A stretch of 43,873 bases of DNA from Alphaproteobacteria bacterium (GCA_018650465.1 JABIFY010000041.1:1-43873); one strand, 5' to 3'; positions 8,117 to 16,692 are shown, counted from the first letter of the stretch. The notes: a model not told the origin generated them from the sequence alone. Numbers and translations: made by a program.

Positions 8117-9420
8117 TGGCATCCGGAGATGTGATTGTCATCGGCGCAGGCGTTATCGGGTGCTCGATCGCTTTTGAACTGGCCAAGGCAGGCTGGTCTC
8201 CCGTGGTTGTCGATAAATTGCCGGCTTCCGGTTATGGCTCGACCAGTGCCTCCAGTGCCATTGTCCGCAGTTTTTACTCGACCGAGGCCGGGTCCGCCAT
8301 GGCTTGGGAATCAACGCAGGTCTGGAATCGTTGGGCCGACTACGTTGAGCATGCGGATGAACGGGGTGCCGCCGTGTACCGACAGACAGGTTGCCTGCTC
8401 ATCAATGGCAAGGACGACGCTTTCGTTTCTCTGATTCGTAAGGTCATGACGGATATCGGCGTGCCTTTCGAAAGCTGGGACGTTGATGCTCTTGCCCGGA
8501 AATTGCCTTGGCTTGATCTGCATCTTTATGGTCCTCCGCGACATCCTGACGAGGCAGGTTTTGCAGAAGCTGGCGAGGCACTGGTCGAGGGCGCCCTCTA
8601 TTTTCCCCAGGCAGGTTATGTCAACGACCCCCAACTGGCCGCCCACAATTTACAACGCGCCGCCGAAGCCCACGGCGCGACCTTCCGCTTCAACGCGCAA
8701 GTCAGCGCAATTCGCCAGAGTAACGGTCGGGTCGATGGCGTCGAACTGGCCGATGGCACTTCCCTGCCCGCCCCTGTCGTGGTCAATGTTGGTGGACCGC
8801 ACAGCGGCGGAATTAACCGCCTTGCCGGGGTCGATAAAACCATGACCGTCCGCCACCGGCCTTTGCGCAAGGAAGTCTGCTATCTACCCGGTCCGTCTGA
8901 CGTCGACCTTGAAAGCCAGGGCTTGTTTATTGCCGATATGGATGTGGGCGGATATTGCCGTCCTGAAACCGGCAACAAGCTGGTGATTGGCAGCACGGAG
9001 CCAGCCTGTGATGACTTGACGTGGATTGATGATCCGGACGACTACAATACCGCCTTCAGCAACCAGTGGACCGTACAGGCCATGCGTATGGCCATGCGGA
9101 TACCCACGCTGGGTATTCCGGGCCAGGCGTCCGGCACCGTCGCCCTGTATGACGCCAGCGAAGACTGGATACCGATCTATGACCGTTCTGATTTACCAGG
9201 CTATTACATGGCCTGTGGCACCAGCGGCAACCAGTTCAAAAATGCACCTGTGGCCGGTGCCCTGATGGCAACCTTGATCGGGACTTGCGAAAATGGGCAC
9301 GACCACGACCAGGAGCCCGTGCTTTTTGACTTGCCAGAAACGGGACGGACCCTTGACCTCGGGAATTTTTCCCGGCGCCGGTCTATACATCGTGAAAGCA
9401 GTTTTTCAGTTCTCGGATGA
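8116..9420 (+). CDS. FAD-dependent oxidoreductase of the D-amino acid oxidase/sarcosine oxidase family
   Basis: This 434-residue flavoprotein opens with the dinucleotide-binding motif IGAGVIGCSIAFELAKAG (about residues 8-25) and ends with the FAD-contacting region around YYMACGTSGNQFKNAP. It fits the DAO family that oxidises amine groups of secondary or D-amino acids, including sarcosine oxidase beta-like and glycine oxidase-like enzymes. There are no partner subunit genes of the four-subunit sarcosine oxidase nearby, so a single-subunit enzyme is more likely. The substrate is not predictable. The gene is coupled to the acidic protein gene upstream and converges on the receiver gene downstream. 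Confidence 0.85.
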   Translation: MASGDVIVIGAGVIGCSIAFELAKAGWSPVVVDKLPASGYGSTSASSAIVRSFYSTEAGSAMAWESTQVWNRWADYVEHADERGAAVYRQTGCLLINGKDDAFVSLIRKVMTDIGVPFESWDVDALARKLPWLDLHLYGPPRHPDEAGFAEAGEALVEGALYFPQAGYVNDPQLAAHNLQRAAEAHGATFRFNAQVSAIRQSNGRVDGVELADGTSLPAPVVVNVGGPHSGGINRLAGVDKTMTVRHRPLRKEVCYLPGPSDVDLESQGLFIADMDVGGYCRPETGNKLVIGSTEPACDDLTWIDDPDDYNTAFSNQWTVQAMRMAMRIPTLGIPGQASGTVALYDASEDWIPIYDRSDLPGYYMACGTSGNQFKNAPVAGALMATLIGTCENGHDHDQEPVLFDLPETGRTLDLGNFSRRRSIHRESSFSVLG

Positions 9421-9445
9421 TCCAGGCAGTTAGCCTCTGATCCGG

Positions 9446-9853
9446 TCAGCCAAAGCCAATGGCCAAGGCGATTTCCTTACGCAGATCGGGCGCAGAAATG
9501 GGTTTGGTCAACACTTTGGTTGCCCCGGCCTGTTGTGTCACTTCGTGCATAAAAGTGTCATGGTCGCCTGTCAGGATCAAAATCGGAATGCCGGCAAGTT
9601 TCGGCACTTTGTTTCGGCGAACAAGATTGGAAAACTCCAGACCATCAATATTTGCCATATGCAAATCGCAAATCACCAAATCCGGCGTTTGATTGCTGGG
9701 ATGCATCAAATAATCCAGCGCTTCCCTGCCATCTTCGGCTTCAATAACGTTTTCAATGTTCACCTGACTTAACAGCCTGCGAATGATCATGCGCATGGCG
9801 CGCTGATCATCGACAATCATAATACATAATTCACTTAATGGATCGTCGGACAT
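9446..9853 (-). CDS. Single-domain response regulator (CheY-like receiver)
   Basis: From the preferred ATG at 9853 the product is 135 residues and consists only of a receiver domain. The acidic pocket is Asp15/Asp16 (IMIVDDQRAM), the phosphoacceptor Asp63 (LVICDLHM), with Thr95 and Lys117 (VLTKPIS) also conserved, so it should be phosphorylatable. GGAGG lies just upstream of 9853; a longer frame from 9946 would overlap the NIPSNAP gene and adds nothing domain-like. With no output domain it must act by protein contact, as a phosphate carrier or motor/kinase modulator. It is a possible partner for one of the orphan kinases in this window, but no linkage shows which. Confidence 0.88.
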   Translation of the reverse strand: MSDDPLSELCIMIVDDQRAMRMIIRRLLSQVNIENVIEAEDGREALDYLMHPSNQTPDLVICDLHMANIDGLEFSNLVRRNKVPKLAGIPILILTGDHDTFMHEVTQQAGATKVLTKPISAPDLRKEIALAIGFG

Positions 9854-9935
9854 CGGACCTCCAATACCTTCCGCTCGCTGACAGGCGGGCAGCAGGTATA
9901 AACACTTACCAATAAATACTTGTCTACCAAAATAC

Positions 9936-10271
9936 TCAGCTTTCAACCGCTTTGGGGTCGGGCAAAAAGCCGACCGGGTTCATCAGTTTGTTTTCCTGGT
10001 TGATCAAGGCACCAAGTTTCGCGCTTTCGCGGGTATAGGCCAGCCATTCTTCATCTGCCCACAAGGCCGCACGTTTGGCCTCGCGGTCACCGGCGTCTTC
10101 ATAGACCCAGATATGCATGTATTGATTAGGATTTCCTGTTTCCGTCGTCATGTAGGCAAGTGGCGTACCCAGGCATTTCTTTTGCGGCGCCAAGCCAAGA
10201 CGGGCATAGAGCTCCATATGTTGTTTGAGCGTTCCAGGGCGGCAGGTGTAGGTTCGAACGTCGAGAAGCAT
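9936..10271 (-). CDS. NIPSNAP family protein
   Basis: This 111-residue protein matches the NIPSNAP ferredoxin-like fold: an N-terminal RTYTCRPG strand, a central MHIWVYEDAGDREAKRAALW segment and a WLAYTRES helix, with the family's usual length of about 100. Bacterial NIPSNAP proteins are small dimeric proteins of unclear function. It stands just upstream of the receiver gene with about 80 bp between the coding regions, so they may share a transcript. Confidence 0.85.
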   Translation of the reverse strand: MLLDVRTYTCRPGTLKQHMELYARLGLAPQKKCLGTPLAYMTTETGNPNQYMHIWVYEDAGDREAKRAALWADEEWLAYTRESAKLGALINQENKLMNPVGFLPDPKAVES

Positions 10272-10654
10272 GAGTAAAATCCATTAATTTCAGTTTCAAT
10301 TTGGAAGATTATACCCCGGACGAAGGGTTCGCGGAATGCCTTTCGGTGTCGAATTAGATGATCAGGTTCCCGGCTTCAACCTGTTCAGGTCACCCATGGG
10401 CAATAATCGCGCTGCAAAGCCCGGATTTCAGCGCTTTATTGGCAATAATTTCGATCAAAAACCAGTTAATTCACTGATCTACAATGCCTGTGATATATTC
10501 TTCATCTGAAAGAACTGTCAGGATCACGACTGGTATCGACAAAGATGAAGGGCGCGCATGCTTTTTTTGAACAAATTTAACGTCTTTGTTTCTGAAATTA
10601 AATCAGACGGCAGCCTGACGAAATTGACTTCTGACTTGTGGCGAGAATAGAACG
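10272..10654. other. Intergenic stretch with two very short reading frames
   Basis: This 383-bp region separates divergent genes. A 57-codon frame (10336-10509, starting MPFGVELDDQ) has AAGGG eight bases before its ATG, and a 30-codon frame (10558-10650, starting MLFLNKFNVF, ending SDLWRE) has AAGGG six bases before its ATG and stops four bases before the next gene's GTG. Either could be a leader or small protein, but neither matches anything I know. No RNA gene was recognised. Confidence 0.3.
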
Positions 10655-11296
10655 GTGCCTTGGCAAAACCGGGTGACGCCCACAGGCGAAATCATCAGTC
10701 ACAAAATGCGGGGCCTGTTCATGGGTAACCGCGGTATATTGCATGACGACCACGGTCAGTTGGGTATCAGTCGCTGGAAGCATCCTCACTGGATCATTTG
10801 CCTGACTGAATTTCGGAACCGTCATCGTGTGGTCATGAGCCCGCGACGTTATACTGAATTGTTTTTTCTTGATGAAGCCGTGGCCCTGGCCGCCGGGCAT
10901 CGTCCCTGCGCTGAATGTCGGCGGCTTGAATATAACCAGTACCTTGTCGCTGTATCGGATACTTTTGATGAAGGCCCTCCAAAAGCCGCTGAGTTGGATC
11001 GCAGACTTCAGAATGAACGGGTCAGCCGGCTGCGCCAACAAATAACGCATCAGGCCCCGGTCACTGTTTTGCCAAACGGCACCATGCTGCGCCTGGCGGA
11101 TGATGCAAATCAAATCCGTCTACGGGTTGGGAACCGGTTATTATTATGGACGATGGAGAGTTATATCGATGATGGAATGGTGGTTCACCAGCCTGGTGGA
11201 GAACGATCGGCAGAAGTTCTGACGCCACCCACTTCGGTACGCGCCTTGCTGGCCGGTTATCAGCCGGTTCTACATCCAAGCGCCCGGCATGGCTGA
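10655..11296 (+). CDS. Conserved protein of unknown function with an Ada-like GHRPCAECRR motif
   Basis: This 213-residue protein resembles an unnamed family often seen in alphaproteobacteria (start MPWQNRVTPTGEI, then RGLFMGNRGILHD). Its best marker is ALAAGHRPCAECRR at about residues 76-89, which strongly resembles the second half of the Ada zinc site (ALAAGFRPCKRC) in spacing and sequence. The first Cys pair of Ada is missing; the only upstream cysteine is in WIICLTEF. A basic helix follows. The start is GTG at 10655 with a weak ribosome-binding site. Function is unknown; zinc binding or nucleic-acid contact is only an inference. Confidence 0.75.
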   Translation: MPWQNRVTPTGEIISHKMRGLFMGNRGILHDDHGQLGISRWKHPHWIICLTEFRNRHRVVMSPRRYTELFFLDEAVALAAGHRPCAECRRLEYNQYLVAVSDTFDEGPPKAAELDRRLQNERVSRLRQQITHQAPVTVLPNGTMLRLADDANQIRLRVGNRLLLWTMESYIDDGMVVHQPGGERSAEVLTPPTSVRALLAGYQPVLHPSARHG

Positions 11297-11412
11297 CACC
11301 ACAATGGATGCATTAGAAATATTGCCCTTCAGACAGGACAAAAGTAGACATTTTCTGTCAGAATTCACGCAATACATCACGAAGACCAATTAGCTGAAAC
11401 AGGGGAATATCA

Positions 11413-12228
11413 GTGGCATCACATAACCTCAAGCGTCTTTTCGCCGGTAGAGGTCTCAAAGTCGGGCACGCCATTTTCGAATTTGAGACACCAGGTATTG
11501 GCCAGATCATCGGTCAGGCCGGGGCGGATTTTGCCTTTATCGACATGGAGCATTCCGGCTTTGGCTACGCCGAACTAAAGCGTCTGGTCACATCCATGCG
11601 GGCCGCCAATATCCCTAGCCTGGTGCGGCCACCGTCGAAATCAGGACCGCACATTTCCCGCGCCCTGGATGTCGGGGCCGATGGTTTGATCCTGCCTATG
11701 GTCGGTTCCGCTGCCGAAGCCGAACAAGCTGTCGCCGATATGAAATATCCTCCCATGGGTCGCCGCGGTGTGGCCCTGGGCATTGCCCACGACGGCTATA
11801 CAACTGGCGGTGCGGCGAAAAAACTTCAGGCAGCCAACAAACGCACGGCTTTTGTCGCCTTGATTGAAACGGCCGAGGGCATAGAAAATGTCGATGAGAT
11901 CGCCGCCGTCAAACAGCTGGACGTTCTGTGGGTCGGGCATTTCGATCTGTCTTCATCTCTGGGTATTCCCGGAGAGTTTGATAATCCCCTCTTCAAAAAA
12001 TCCGTCGACAAAGTGCGACGGGCCGCAAAAAAACACGGCAAGTCCCTCGCCCAACTGGTCGATAATGCGCCCGCCGGTGCGGCCCTCCATAAAAAGGGTT
12101 TTGATATTATCTGTTACGCCGGTGATGTCTGGACCTATCAGAAAGCCTTGACCGAAGGCATTGGCGATTTGCGGGCAGCCTGCGCACCAAAATCTGACAA
12201 GACCGCATCAGGCAAGCGCAAAAAATGA
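11413..12228 (+). CDS. HpcH/HpaI-family aldolase
   Basis: This 271-residue class II pyruvate-type aldolase cleaves or forms 2-keto-4-hydroxy acids with a divalent metal. Family marks are FIDMEHSGFGY (about 42-52), LVRPPS with the substrate-binding Arg, GADGLILPMV, ALIETAEGIENVDEI and GHFDLSSSLG, in the usual order and at typical length. The GTG start at 11413 follows AGGGGA. The lysine-rich C-terminal tail (KSDKTASGKRKK) is unusual. The gene overlaps the dehydrogenase gene by four bases (ATGA), so the two likely act on one carbon skeleton, for example a hydroxy-keto acid cleaved to products whose 2-keto acid is then reduced. Confidence 0.9.
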   Translation: MASHNLKRLFAGRGLKVGHAIFEFETPGIGQIIGQAGADFAFIDMEHSGFGYAELKRLVTSMRAANIPSLVRPPSKSGPHISRALDVGADGLILPMVGSAAEAEQAVADMKYPPMGRRGVALGIAHDGYTTGGAAKKLQAANKRTAFVALIETAEGIENVDEIAAVKQLDVLWVGHFDLSSSLGIPGEFDNPLFKKSVDKVRRAAKKHGKSLAQLVDNAPAGAALHKKGFDIICYAGDVWTYQKALTEGIGDLRAACAPKSDKTASGKRKK

Positions 12229-13274
12229 ACACCTTCCGGGTTGCCCTGTCCGCAGATTTCCGAAGTGAAGATGGCAGCCTCACCTTCCCGGACTTTGATC
12301 TGGCACCGCTTTACGCGGACAGCAATATTGACGTCGCATACATTCCGTCCAGAGACGGTCGGATCGCGGCAGAGGATGTGGCTGATTTTGATGCCCTGAT
12401 CCTGTTAATGCCAACATTTGATGGCGACAGTATTCCGCACAATGGTCGTCTGGGGATCGTCGCACGTTTTGGAGTGGGCTATGACACGGTTGATGTAGGC
12501 GCTTGCAGCAAGGCAGGCATTGCGGTGGCCATCACGCCAGATGGCGTACGCCGTCCGGTGGCCGCAGCTGTTTTGACTTTCATACTGGCTTTGGCAGGTA
12601 AACTGTTCGTCAAGGACAGTCTGGTACGGCAGGGACCTGAGGGTTTCGCCCGGCGCGTCGATCACATGGGCATGGGCTTGGTGGGCAAAACCCTTGGCAG
12701 CATCGGCCTTGGCAACATCGGCGCTGAGGTTTTTCGCTTGTGCGCACCCCTGGACATGAATTTTATCTACACTGATCCCTATGTAGATCCGGCTGTTGGC
12801 ACATCTGTAAATGCCCGCATGGTTGATCTGGAGACCCTGTTCCGGGAAAGTGATTTCATCACCGTCAATGCGCCTTACAACGATGAAACCCACCATCTGG
12901 TCAATGCTGAACGCTTGGCAATGATGAAACCAACCGCCTATCTGATCAACACAGCCCGCGGCCCATTGGTCGATCAAAAGGCGCTGGTCAACGCCCTGCA
13001 AAACAATGCCATCGCAGGTGCCGCCCTGGATGTTTTTGATCCGGAGCCTCCCATGGCCGACGACCCTTTGCTTGCACTGGATAACGTCATCCTGACACCC
13101 CACGCCCTGTGTTGGACGGATCAGTGTTTTGCAGGCATCGGTGCGTCTGCTGTAGCCGCTGTGCTGGATGTCAAAAATGGACAGTCCCCATCCCACCCGG
13201 TTGATAGCGCCATTGTTGATAATTCACAGTTCCAAGGTCGCCTGAAAGCGAACATCAAACTTTTTTCTGACTAA
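12225..13274 (+). CDS. D-2-hydroxyacid dehydrogenase, NAD(P)-dependent
   Basis: This 349-residue enzyme reduces 2-keto acids to D-2-hydroxy acids or the reverse. The Rossmann motif is GKTLGSIGLGNIGAEV (about 147-162). Catalytic residues are present: Arg in INTARGPLVD, Glu in FDPEPP and His in LTPHALCW. The family includes glyoxylate/hydroxypyruvate, phosphoglycerate and D-lactate dehydrogenases; the specificity loop does not settle which. It is co-translated with the aldolase gene. Stem-loops after the stop suggest that this two-gene operon ends here. Confidence 0.9.
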   Translation: MNTFRVALSADFRSEDGSLTFPDFDLAPLYADSNIDVAYIPSRDGRIAAEDVADFDALILLMPTFDGDSIPHNGRLGIVARFGVGYDTVDVGACSKAGIAVAITPDGVRRPVAAAVLTFILALAGKLFVKDSLVRQGPEGFARRVDHMGMGLVGKTLGSIGLGNIGAEVFRLCAPLDMNFIYTDPYVDPAVGTSVNARMVDLETLFRESDFITVNAPYNDETHHLVNAERLAMMKPTAYLINTARGPLVDQKALVNALQNNAIAGAALDVFDPEPPMADDPLLALDNVILTPHALCWTDQCFAGIGASAVAAVLDVKNGQSPSHPVDSAIVDNSQFQGRLKANIKLFSD

Positions 13275-13278
13275 TTTT

Positions 13279-13319
13279 CTGACCCGATTTCTGGTCAGTT
13301 TCGGCTGAAGCCGCTTCAG
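13279..13319 (+). terminator. Tandem stem-loops after the aldolase/dehydrogenase operon
   Basis: CTGACC (13279-13284) pairs with GGTCAG (13293-13298), and CTGAAG (13305-13310) pairs with CTTCAG (13314-13319). They stand 5 bp after the dehydrogenase stop and before the AT-rich leader of the sulfur operon. T runs are short, so the terminator call is moderate. Confidence 0.4.
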
Positions 13320-13340
13320 TTAAGGATTACAGATTATTAT

Positions 13341-13471
13341 AATACACACTAATAATATGTGTTTTATTTTATTTCACACTGTTTATTGATTTACTGTTTG
13401 TAAACACCAAATATTTATGTGATACAAAGTTTAGCACATAATAATTAGACAAATTAGGACAGGAGCCTCCC
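13341..13471 (+). promoter_or_regulatory. AT-rich control region of the sulfate assimilation operon
   Basis: This leader is much more AT-rich than its neighbours. It holds an ACACA/TGTGT inverted repeat around 13345-13362 and a TGTTTG-TAAACA near-palindrome (13395-13406). TTGTAA at 13398-13403 may be a -35 box, with GATACA about 17 bp later as -10. A regulator bound at the palindrome would sit on the -35 box. AGGAG precedes the first gene at 13472. The sulfur-responsive regulator cannot be named from the site. Confidence 0.4.
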
Positions 13472-13774
13472 ATGACGGCCAGGATCATCACAGCCAACCG
13501 CCTCGACACCGGTATCGTCGTTTACCTGAACCAACTTTTTGATTGGAGCACGGAAATCTCGGCAGCCCGTGTCATCACAGAAGACAGCGAAGTTGAAGAC
13601 GTTCTCAAAATCGTCGACCGCGCCAAGATCGGCGAGAACGTCGTGGGCGTTTATGCCATCGATGTTGATGACACTGACGAAATCGACGTGCCTGTGCCGC
13701 TGCGCTTCCGCGAACGTATCCGGGTTAACGGTCCCACAGTCTCACCTCACCACGTCACACCCCACCACGCCTGA
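13472..13774 (+). CDS. DUF2849 protein, partner of sulfite reductase
   Basis: This 100-residue protein of the DUF2849 family is regularly found immediately before the siroheme sulfite reductase gene in alphaproteobacteria, as here (28 bp apart). It has an N-terminal TARIITANRLDTGIVVYL strand pair and a central acidic segment. Its C-terminus is histidine-rich (SPHHVTPHHA), which could bind metal and is worth noting. The biochemical role is unknown; conserved position suggests that it helps assembly of, or electron delivery to, CysI. Confidence 0.85.
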   Translation: MTARIITANRLDTGIVVYLNQLFDWSTEISAARVITEDSEVEDVLKIVDRAKIGENVVGVYAIDVDDTDEIDVPVPLRFRERIRVNGPTVSPHHVTPHHA

Positions 13775-13802
13775 CCCCCTCTCAGCTTACAGGAGCCGGT
13801 AT

Positions 13803-15458
13803 ATGTATACCTACCAAGCCCAGGACCAATTGCTGGTCGATCAGCGCGCCGCCCAGTTTCAGGAACAGGTTGAGCGCCGGTTTGAAGGTGCCCTGAATGA
13901 AGACGAGTTCCGGCCCCTGCGCCTGCAAAATGGTCTCTATCAGGAGATGCACGCCTATATGCTGCGCATCAATATCCCCTATGGCACCTTGTCTTCCAGG
14001 CAACTGCGCAAGCTGGCCGATATCAGCAGGACCTTTGACAAAGGATATGGCCACTTTACCACGCGCCAGAACCTGCAACTGAACTGGCTGTCCCTGAAAG
14101 ACACACCGGCTATCCTGGCTGAACTGGCCACCGTGGAAATGCATGCGATCCAAAGCAGTGGCAGCTGCATCCGTAATGTCACGGCGGATCACTTTGCCGG
14201 GGCCGCAGCCGACGAAATTGATGATCCCCGGATCTGGGCCGAAATCGTGCGCCAGTGGTCAACCCTGCATCCGGAGTTCGCCTTTTTGCCGCGCAAGTTC
14301 AAAATCGCTGTATCCGGTGGCGGCAAGGACCGCGCAGCTACTGCCGTGCATGACATCGGCCTGAAACTTGTGCGCAACGATGACGGCCAGATCGGTTTTG
14401 AGGTTATGGTGGGCGGTGGTCTCGGCCGTACGCCTATGCTGGGCAAAGTCATTCGTGAATTTCTGCCAAGCGATCACCTGCTTTCCTATCTGGAAGCCAT
14501 CCTGCGGGTTTATAACCAGCTCGGCCGTCGCGACAACAAGTACAAGGCACGCATCAAGATCATGGTGCATGAACTGGGCGCTGAAGTTGTGCGCGACCTG
14601 GTCGAAGACGAATGGCTGGCCACACGTGACAGCGGCCTGAAACTGCCCCAATCAGAAGTCAGCCGCATCCGTGATAACTTCCAGCCCCCTGCTTTTGAAG
14701 TTGTTGACGCGCCAGACCCGGATCATCAGGTGCAGGAGCCCGGATTTATCGACTGGCAACGCACCAACGTGCATGCCCACAAGCAGCCCGGCTACAATAT
14801 CGTCACGGTCTCACTGAAGGCCTTTGGCATTGCCCCAGGGGACGCCAGCGCTGAACAGATGTATGTGCTGGCCAACCTGGCTGATGCCTACAGCTTTGGT
14901 GAAATCCGCGTTAGTCACGAACAAAACCTGATCTTGCCACATGTGCGCCGGGACCACTTGCCTGCCCTGTGGCAATCCTTGCAGCGAGTTGGGCTGGGAA
15001 CGGCCAATGCGGGCCTCGCGACCGACATTATCTCCTGCCCTGGCATGGATTTTTGCACCCTTGCCAGCGCCCGTTCCATTCCCGTATCGCTGGCCATTAC
15101 CGAACGCCTGGATGACCTGAAGCGCCTGCATGATATTGGCGAATTGAAGATCAAGATTTCCGGCTGTGTCAACGCCTGTGCCCACCACCATGTGGGCCAT
15201 ATCGGCATTCTGGGCCTCGAGAAAAAGGGTGAAGAATTCTACCAGGTCACAGTCGGTGGCCGGGCAGATGAAGAAGCCGCCATTGGTCAGGTTGTCGGAC
15301 CCGGTTTCGCCGGCCACGAAATCCCCGATGTGATCGAAAACCTGATTGCCGTTTATCTCGACGTCCGCAAGAACGGTGAACTTTTTGTCGACACCGTGAA
15401 ACGCCTCGGCACCAGCCCCTTCAAGGAGAGCCTCTATGCCCATTCTGAAACACGGTGA
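13803..15458 (+). CDS. cysI: Siroheme-dependent nitrite/sulfite reductase
   Basis: This 551-residue hemoprotein reduces sulfite to sulfide with six electrons. The coupled 4Fe-4S/siroheme site is intact: Cys412 and Cys418 in CPGMDFC, Cys455 and Cys459 in GCVNAC. Two ferredoxin-like halves typical of the family precede and flank these. The ATG at 13803 follows AGGAG; an open frame extends upstream to 13539 but runs antiparallel to no family sequence and through the DUF2849 gene, so it was rejected as the start. No flavoprotein CysJ gene is present, so a ferredoxin or another small donor is likely. The operon context with APS reductase favours sulfite over nitrite as substrate. Confidence 0.92.
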   Translation: MYTYQAQDQLLVDQRAAQFQEQVERRFEGALNEDEFRPLRLQNGLYQEMHAYMLRINIPYGTLSSRQLRKLADISRTFDKGYGHFTTRQNLQLNWLSLKDTPAILAELATVEMHAIQSSGSCIRNVTADHFAGAAADEIDDPRIWAEIVRQWSTLHPEFAFLPRKFKIAVSGGGKDRAATAVHDIGLKLVRNDDGQIGFEVMVGGGLGRTPMLGKVIREFLPSDHLLSYLEAILRVYNQLGRRDNKYKARIKIMVHELGAEVVRDLVEDEWLATRDSGLKLPQSEVSRIRDNFQPPAFEVVDAPDPDHQVQEPGFIDWQRTNVHAHKQPGYNIVTVSLKAFGIAPGDASAEQMYVLANLADAYSFGEIRVSHEQNLILPHVRRDHLPALWQSLQRVGLGTANAGLATDIISCPGMDFCTLASARSIPVSLAITERLDDLKRLHDIGELKIKISGCVNACAHHHVGHIGILGLEKKGEEFYQVTVGGRADEEAAIGQVVGPGFAGHEIPDVIENLIAVYLDVRKNGELFVDTVKRLGTSPFKESLYAHSETR

Positions 15459-15927
15459 AATCATTATCGACGACTGGCAGAATCTGGCCGATGACGAAGT
15501 GTTGCCAGAAGAAGGTCTGGCTATTGTTTCGCTGGCACGATGGCAGACTGATCGCGACCAGCTGATCAACGCCAGGCGTCCACTGGGCCTGCGCCTCACT
15601 GGCAAAGTTGATGTCAGCGAAATCGCCGCTGATCTGGATCACTTTGATCTGGTGGCGGTGTCTTTCCCCGGCATTGCCGATGGCCGGGGCTATTCACAAG
15701 CCCGACTACTGCGCCAGCGCTTTGGCTTCACAGGTGAGCTTCGCGCCACCGGTCCCTTGGTCCGCGATGTTTTTGCAGCCCTTGAACGGGTTGGCTTTGA
15801 CGCCATCGAAGCCCGTGACCAAGCCGAAGCCGAAGCCTGGTCAGTGGCTGTAGGCCGTATAACTGTGCGTTTACAGTCAGACATCACGGCACCTGAAATG
15901 TCTTCCTTTCAGACGGCAGCGGAATAG
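15436..15927 (+). CDS. DUF934 protein of the sulfite reduction operon
   Basis: This 163-residue protein belongs to the DUF934 family, which occurs next to cysI and cysH in many Proteobacteria. The recognisable core is FDLVAVSFPGIADGRGYSQA followed by LRQRFGFTGELRATG and a DAIEARD segment. It overlaps the end of cysI by 23 bp, so translation is coupled. The role is unknown; persistent linkage points to sulfite reductase function or assembly. Confidence 0.88.
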   Translation: MPILKHGEIIIDDWQNLADDEVLPEEGLAIVSLARWQTDRDQLINARRPLGLRLTGKVDVSEIAADLDHFDLVAVSFPGIADGRGYSQARLLRQRFGFTGELRATGPLVRDVFAALERVGFDAIEARDQAEAEAWSVAVGRITVRLQSDITAPEMSSFQTAAE

Positions 15928-15936
15928 GTCAGGATC

Positions 15937-16692
15937 ATGACCGCCCTTGCCATACACAACCTTGAACCAGGTTTTGATCCCGACCGGAATGCCCGTACCC
16001 TTGAGCAAAAATATGCAAACTTGGGTGCGCGTGAACTTGTGTCTCGATCCATAAATGACGTCTTTGGCGACCGCATTACGCTGGTATCCTCCTTTGGATC
16101 AGGCTCGGCGGTGCTGTTGCATATGGTGGCGCAAGCCGACAAAAAAACGCCTGTCTTGTTCGTTGATACAGGCAAACACTTTGGCGAAACCTTGCGCTAT
16201 CGCGACCAGTTAATCGATCAAATGGGTTTGCAAAATGTGGCCAGCCTGAAGCCGTTGAATGGCGACGTGTCGATCCATGATCCGCAAGGCATCCTGTGGT
16301 CACAAAATTCAAATGCCTGCTGTGCCATTCGCAAAGTGGCGCCCTTGAACGCTGCTTTACAAAATTACGACGCCTGGTTTACCGGCCGTCGCCGCGAACA
16401 ATCAGATCACCGGCAAGCCCTGCCGCGATTTGAGGTTGCCGATGGCAAGATCAAGGTCAACGCATTGGCAAACTGGACCGCTGAAATGGTTGAAGACTAT
16501 TTCAGCGAATTCAAGCTGCCCAAACATCCCCTGGAAGCCGATGGTTTTCTGTCTATTGGCTGCATGACCTGTACAGACCGGGTTGCCGCAGGCGAAGACC
16601 CACGGGCCGGACGCTGGCGCGGACAAGATAAAACAGAATGCGGCATTCACTTAGCCAACACGGAATTCAGGAACATCGGAATAGACATATGA
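15937..16692 (+). CDS. cysH: Adenylylsulfate (APS) reductase, 4Fe-4S type
   Basis: This 251-residue enzyme reduces APS to sulfite and AMP. The iron-sulfur ligands that separate APS reductase from PAPS reductase are present: Cys128-Cys129 (NACCAIRK) and Cys209/Cys212 (IGCMTC). The catalytic Cys235 lies in TECGIH near the C-terminus. The nucleotide-binding SSFGSGSAVLLH and TGRRREQS segments are as expected. The stop overlaps the cysD start by four bases. The enzyme needs thioredoxin or glutaredoxin as donor, neither of which is encoded here. Confidence 0.92.
   Translation: MTALAIHNLEPGFDPDRNARTLEQKYANLGARELVSRSINDVFGDRITLVSSFGSGSAVLLHMVAQADKKTPVLFVDTGKHFGETLRYRDQLIDQMGLQNVASLKPLNGDVSIHDPQGILWSQNSNACCAIRKVAPLNAALQNYDAWFTGRRREQSDHRQALPRFEVADGKIKVNALANWTAEMVEDYFSEFKLPKHPLEADGFLSIGCMTCTDRVAAGEDPRAGRWRGQDKTECGIHLANTEFRNIGIDI

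Noticed and set aside
12405-13196. 263-codon minus-strand frame over the hydroxyacid dehydrogenase gene
   Set aside because: It is a mirror frame of a gene with complete catalytic motifs; the translation looks like low-order shadow sequence.
13539-13802. Upstream extension of the cysI frame
   Set aside because: It overlaps the DUF2849 gene in another frame; ATG 13803 with AGGAG matches the family start.
14811-15605. 264-codon minus-strand frame over cysI and DUF934
   Set aside because: It lies antisense to conserved cysteine motifs and has no family features.
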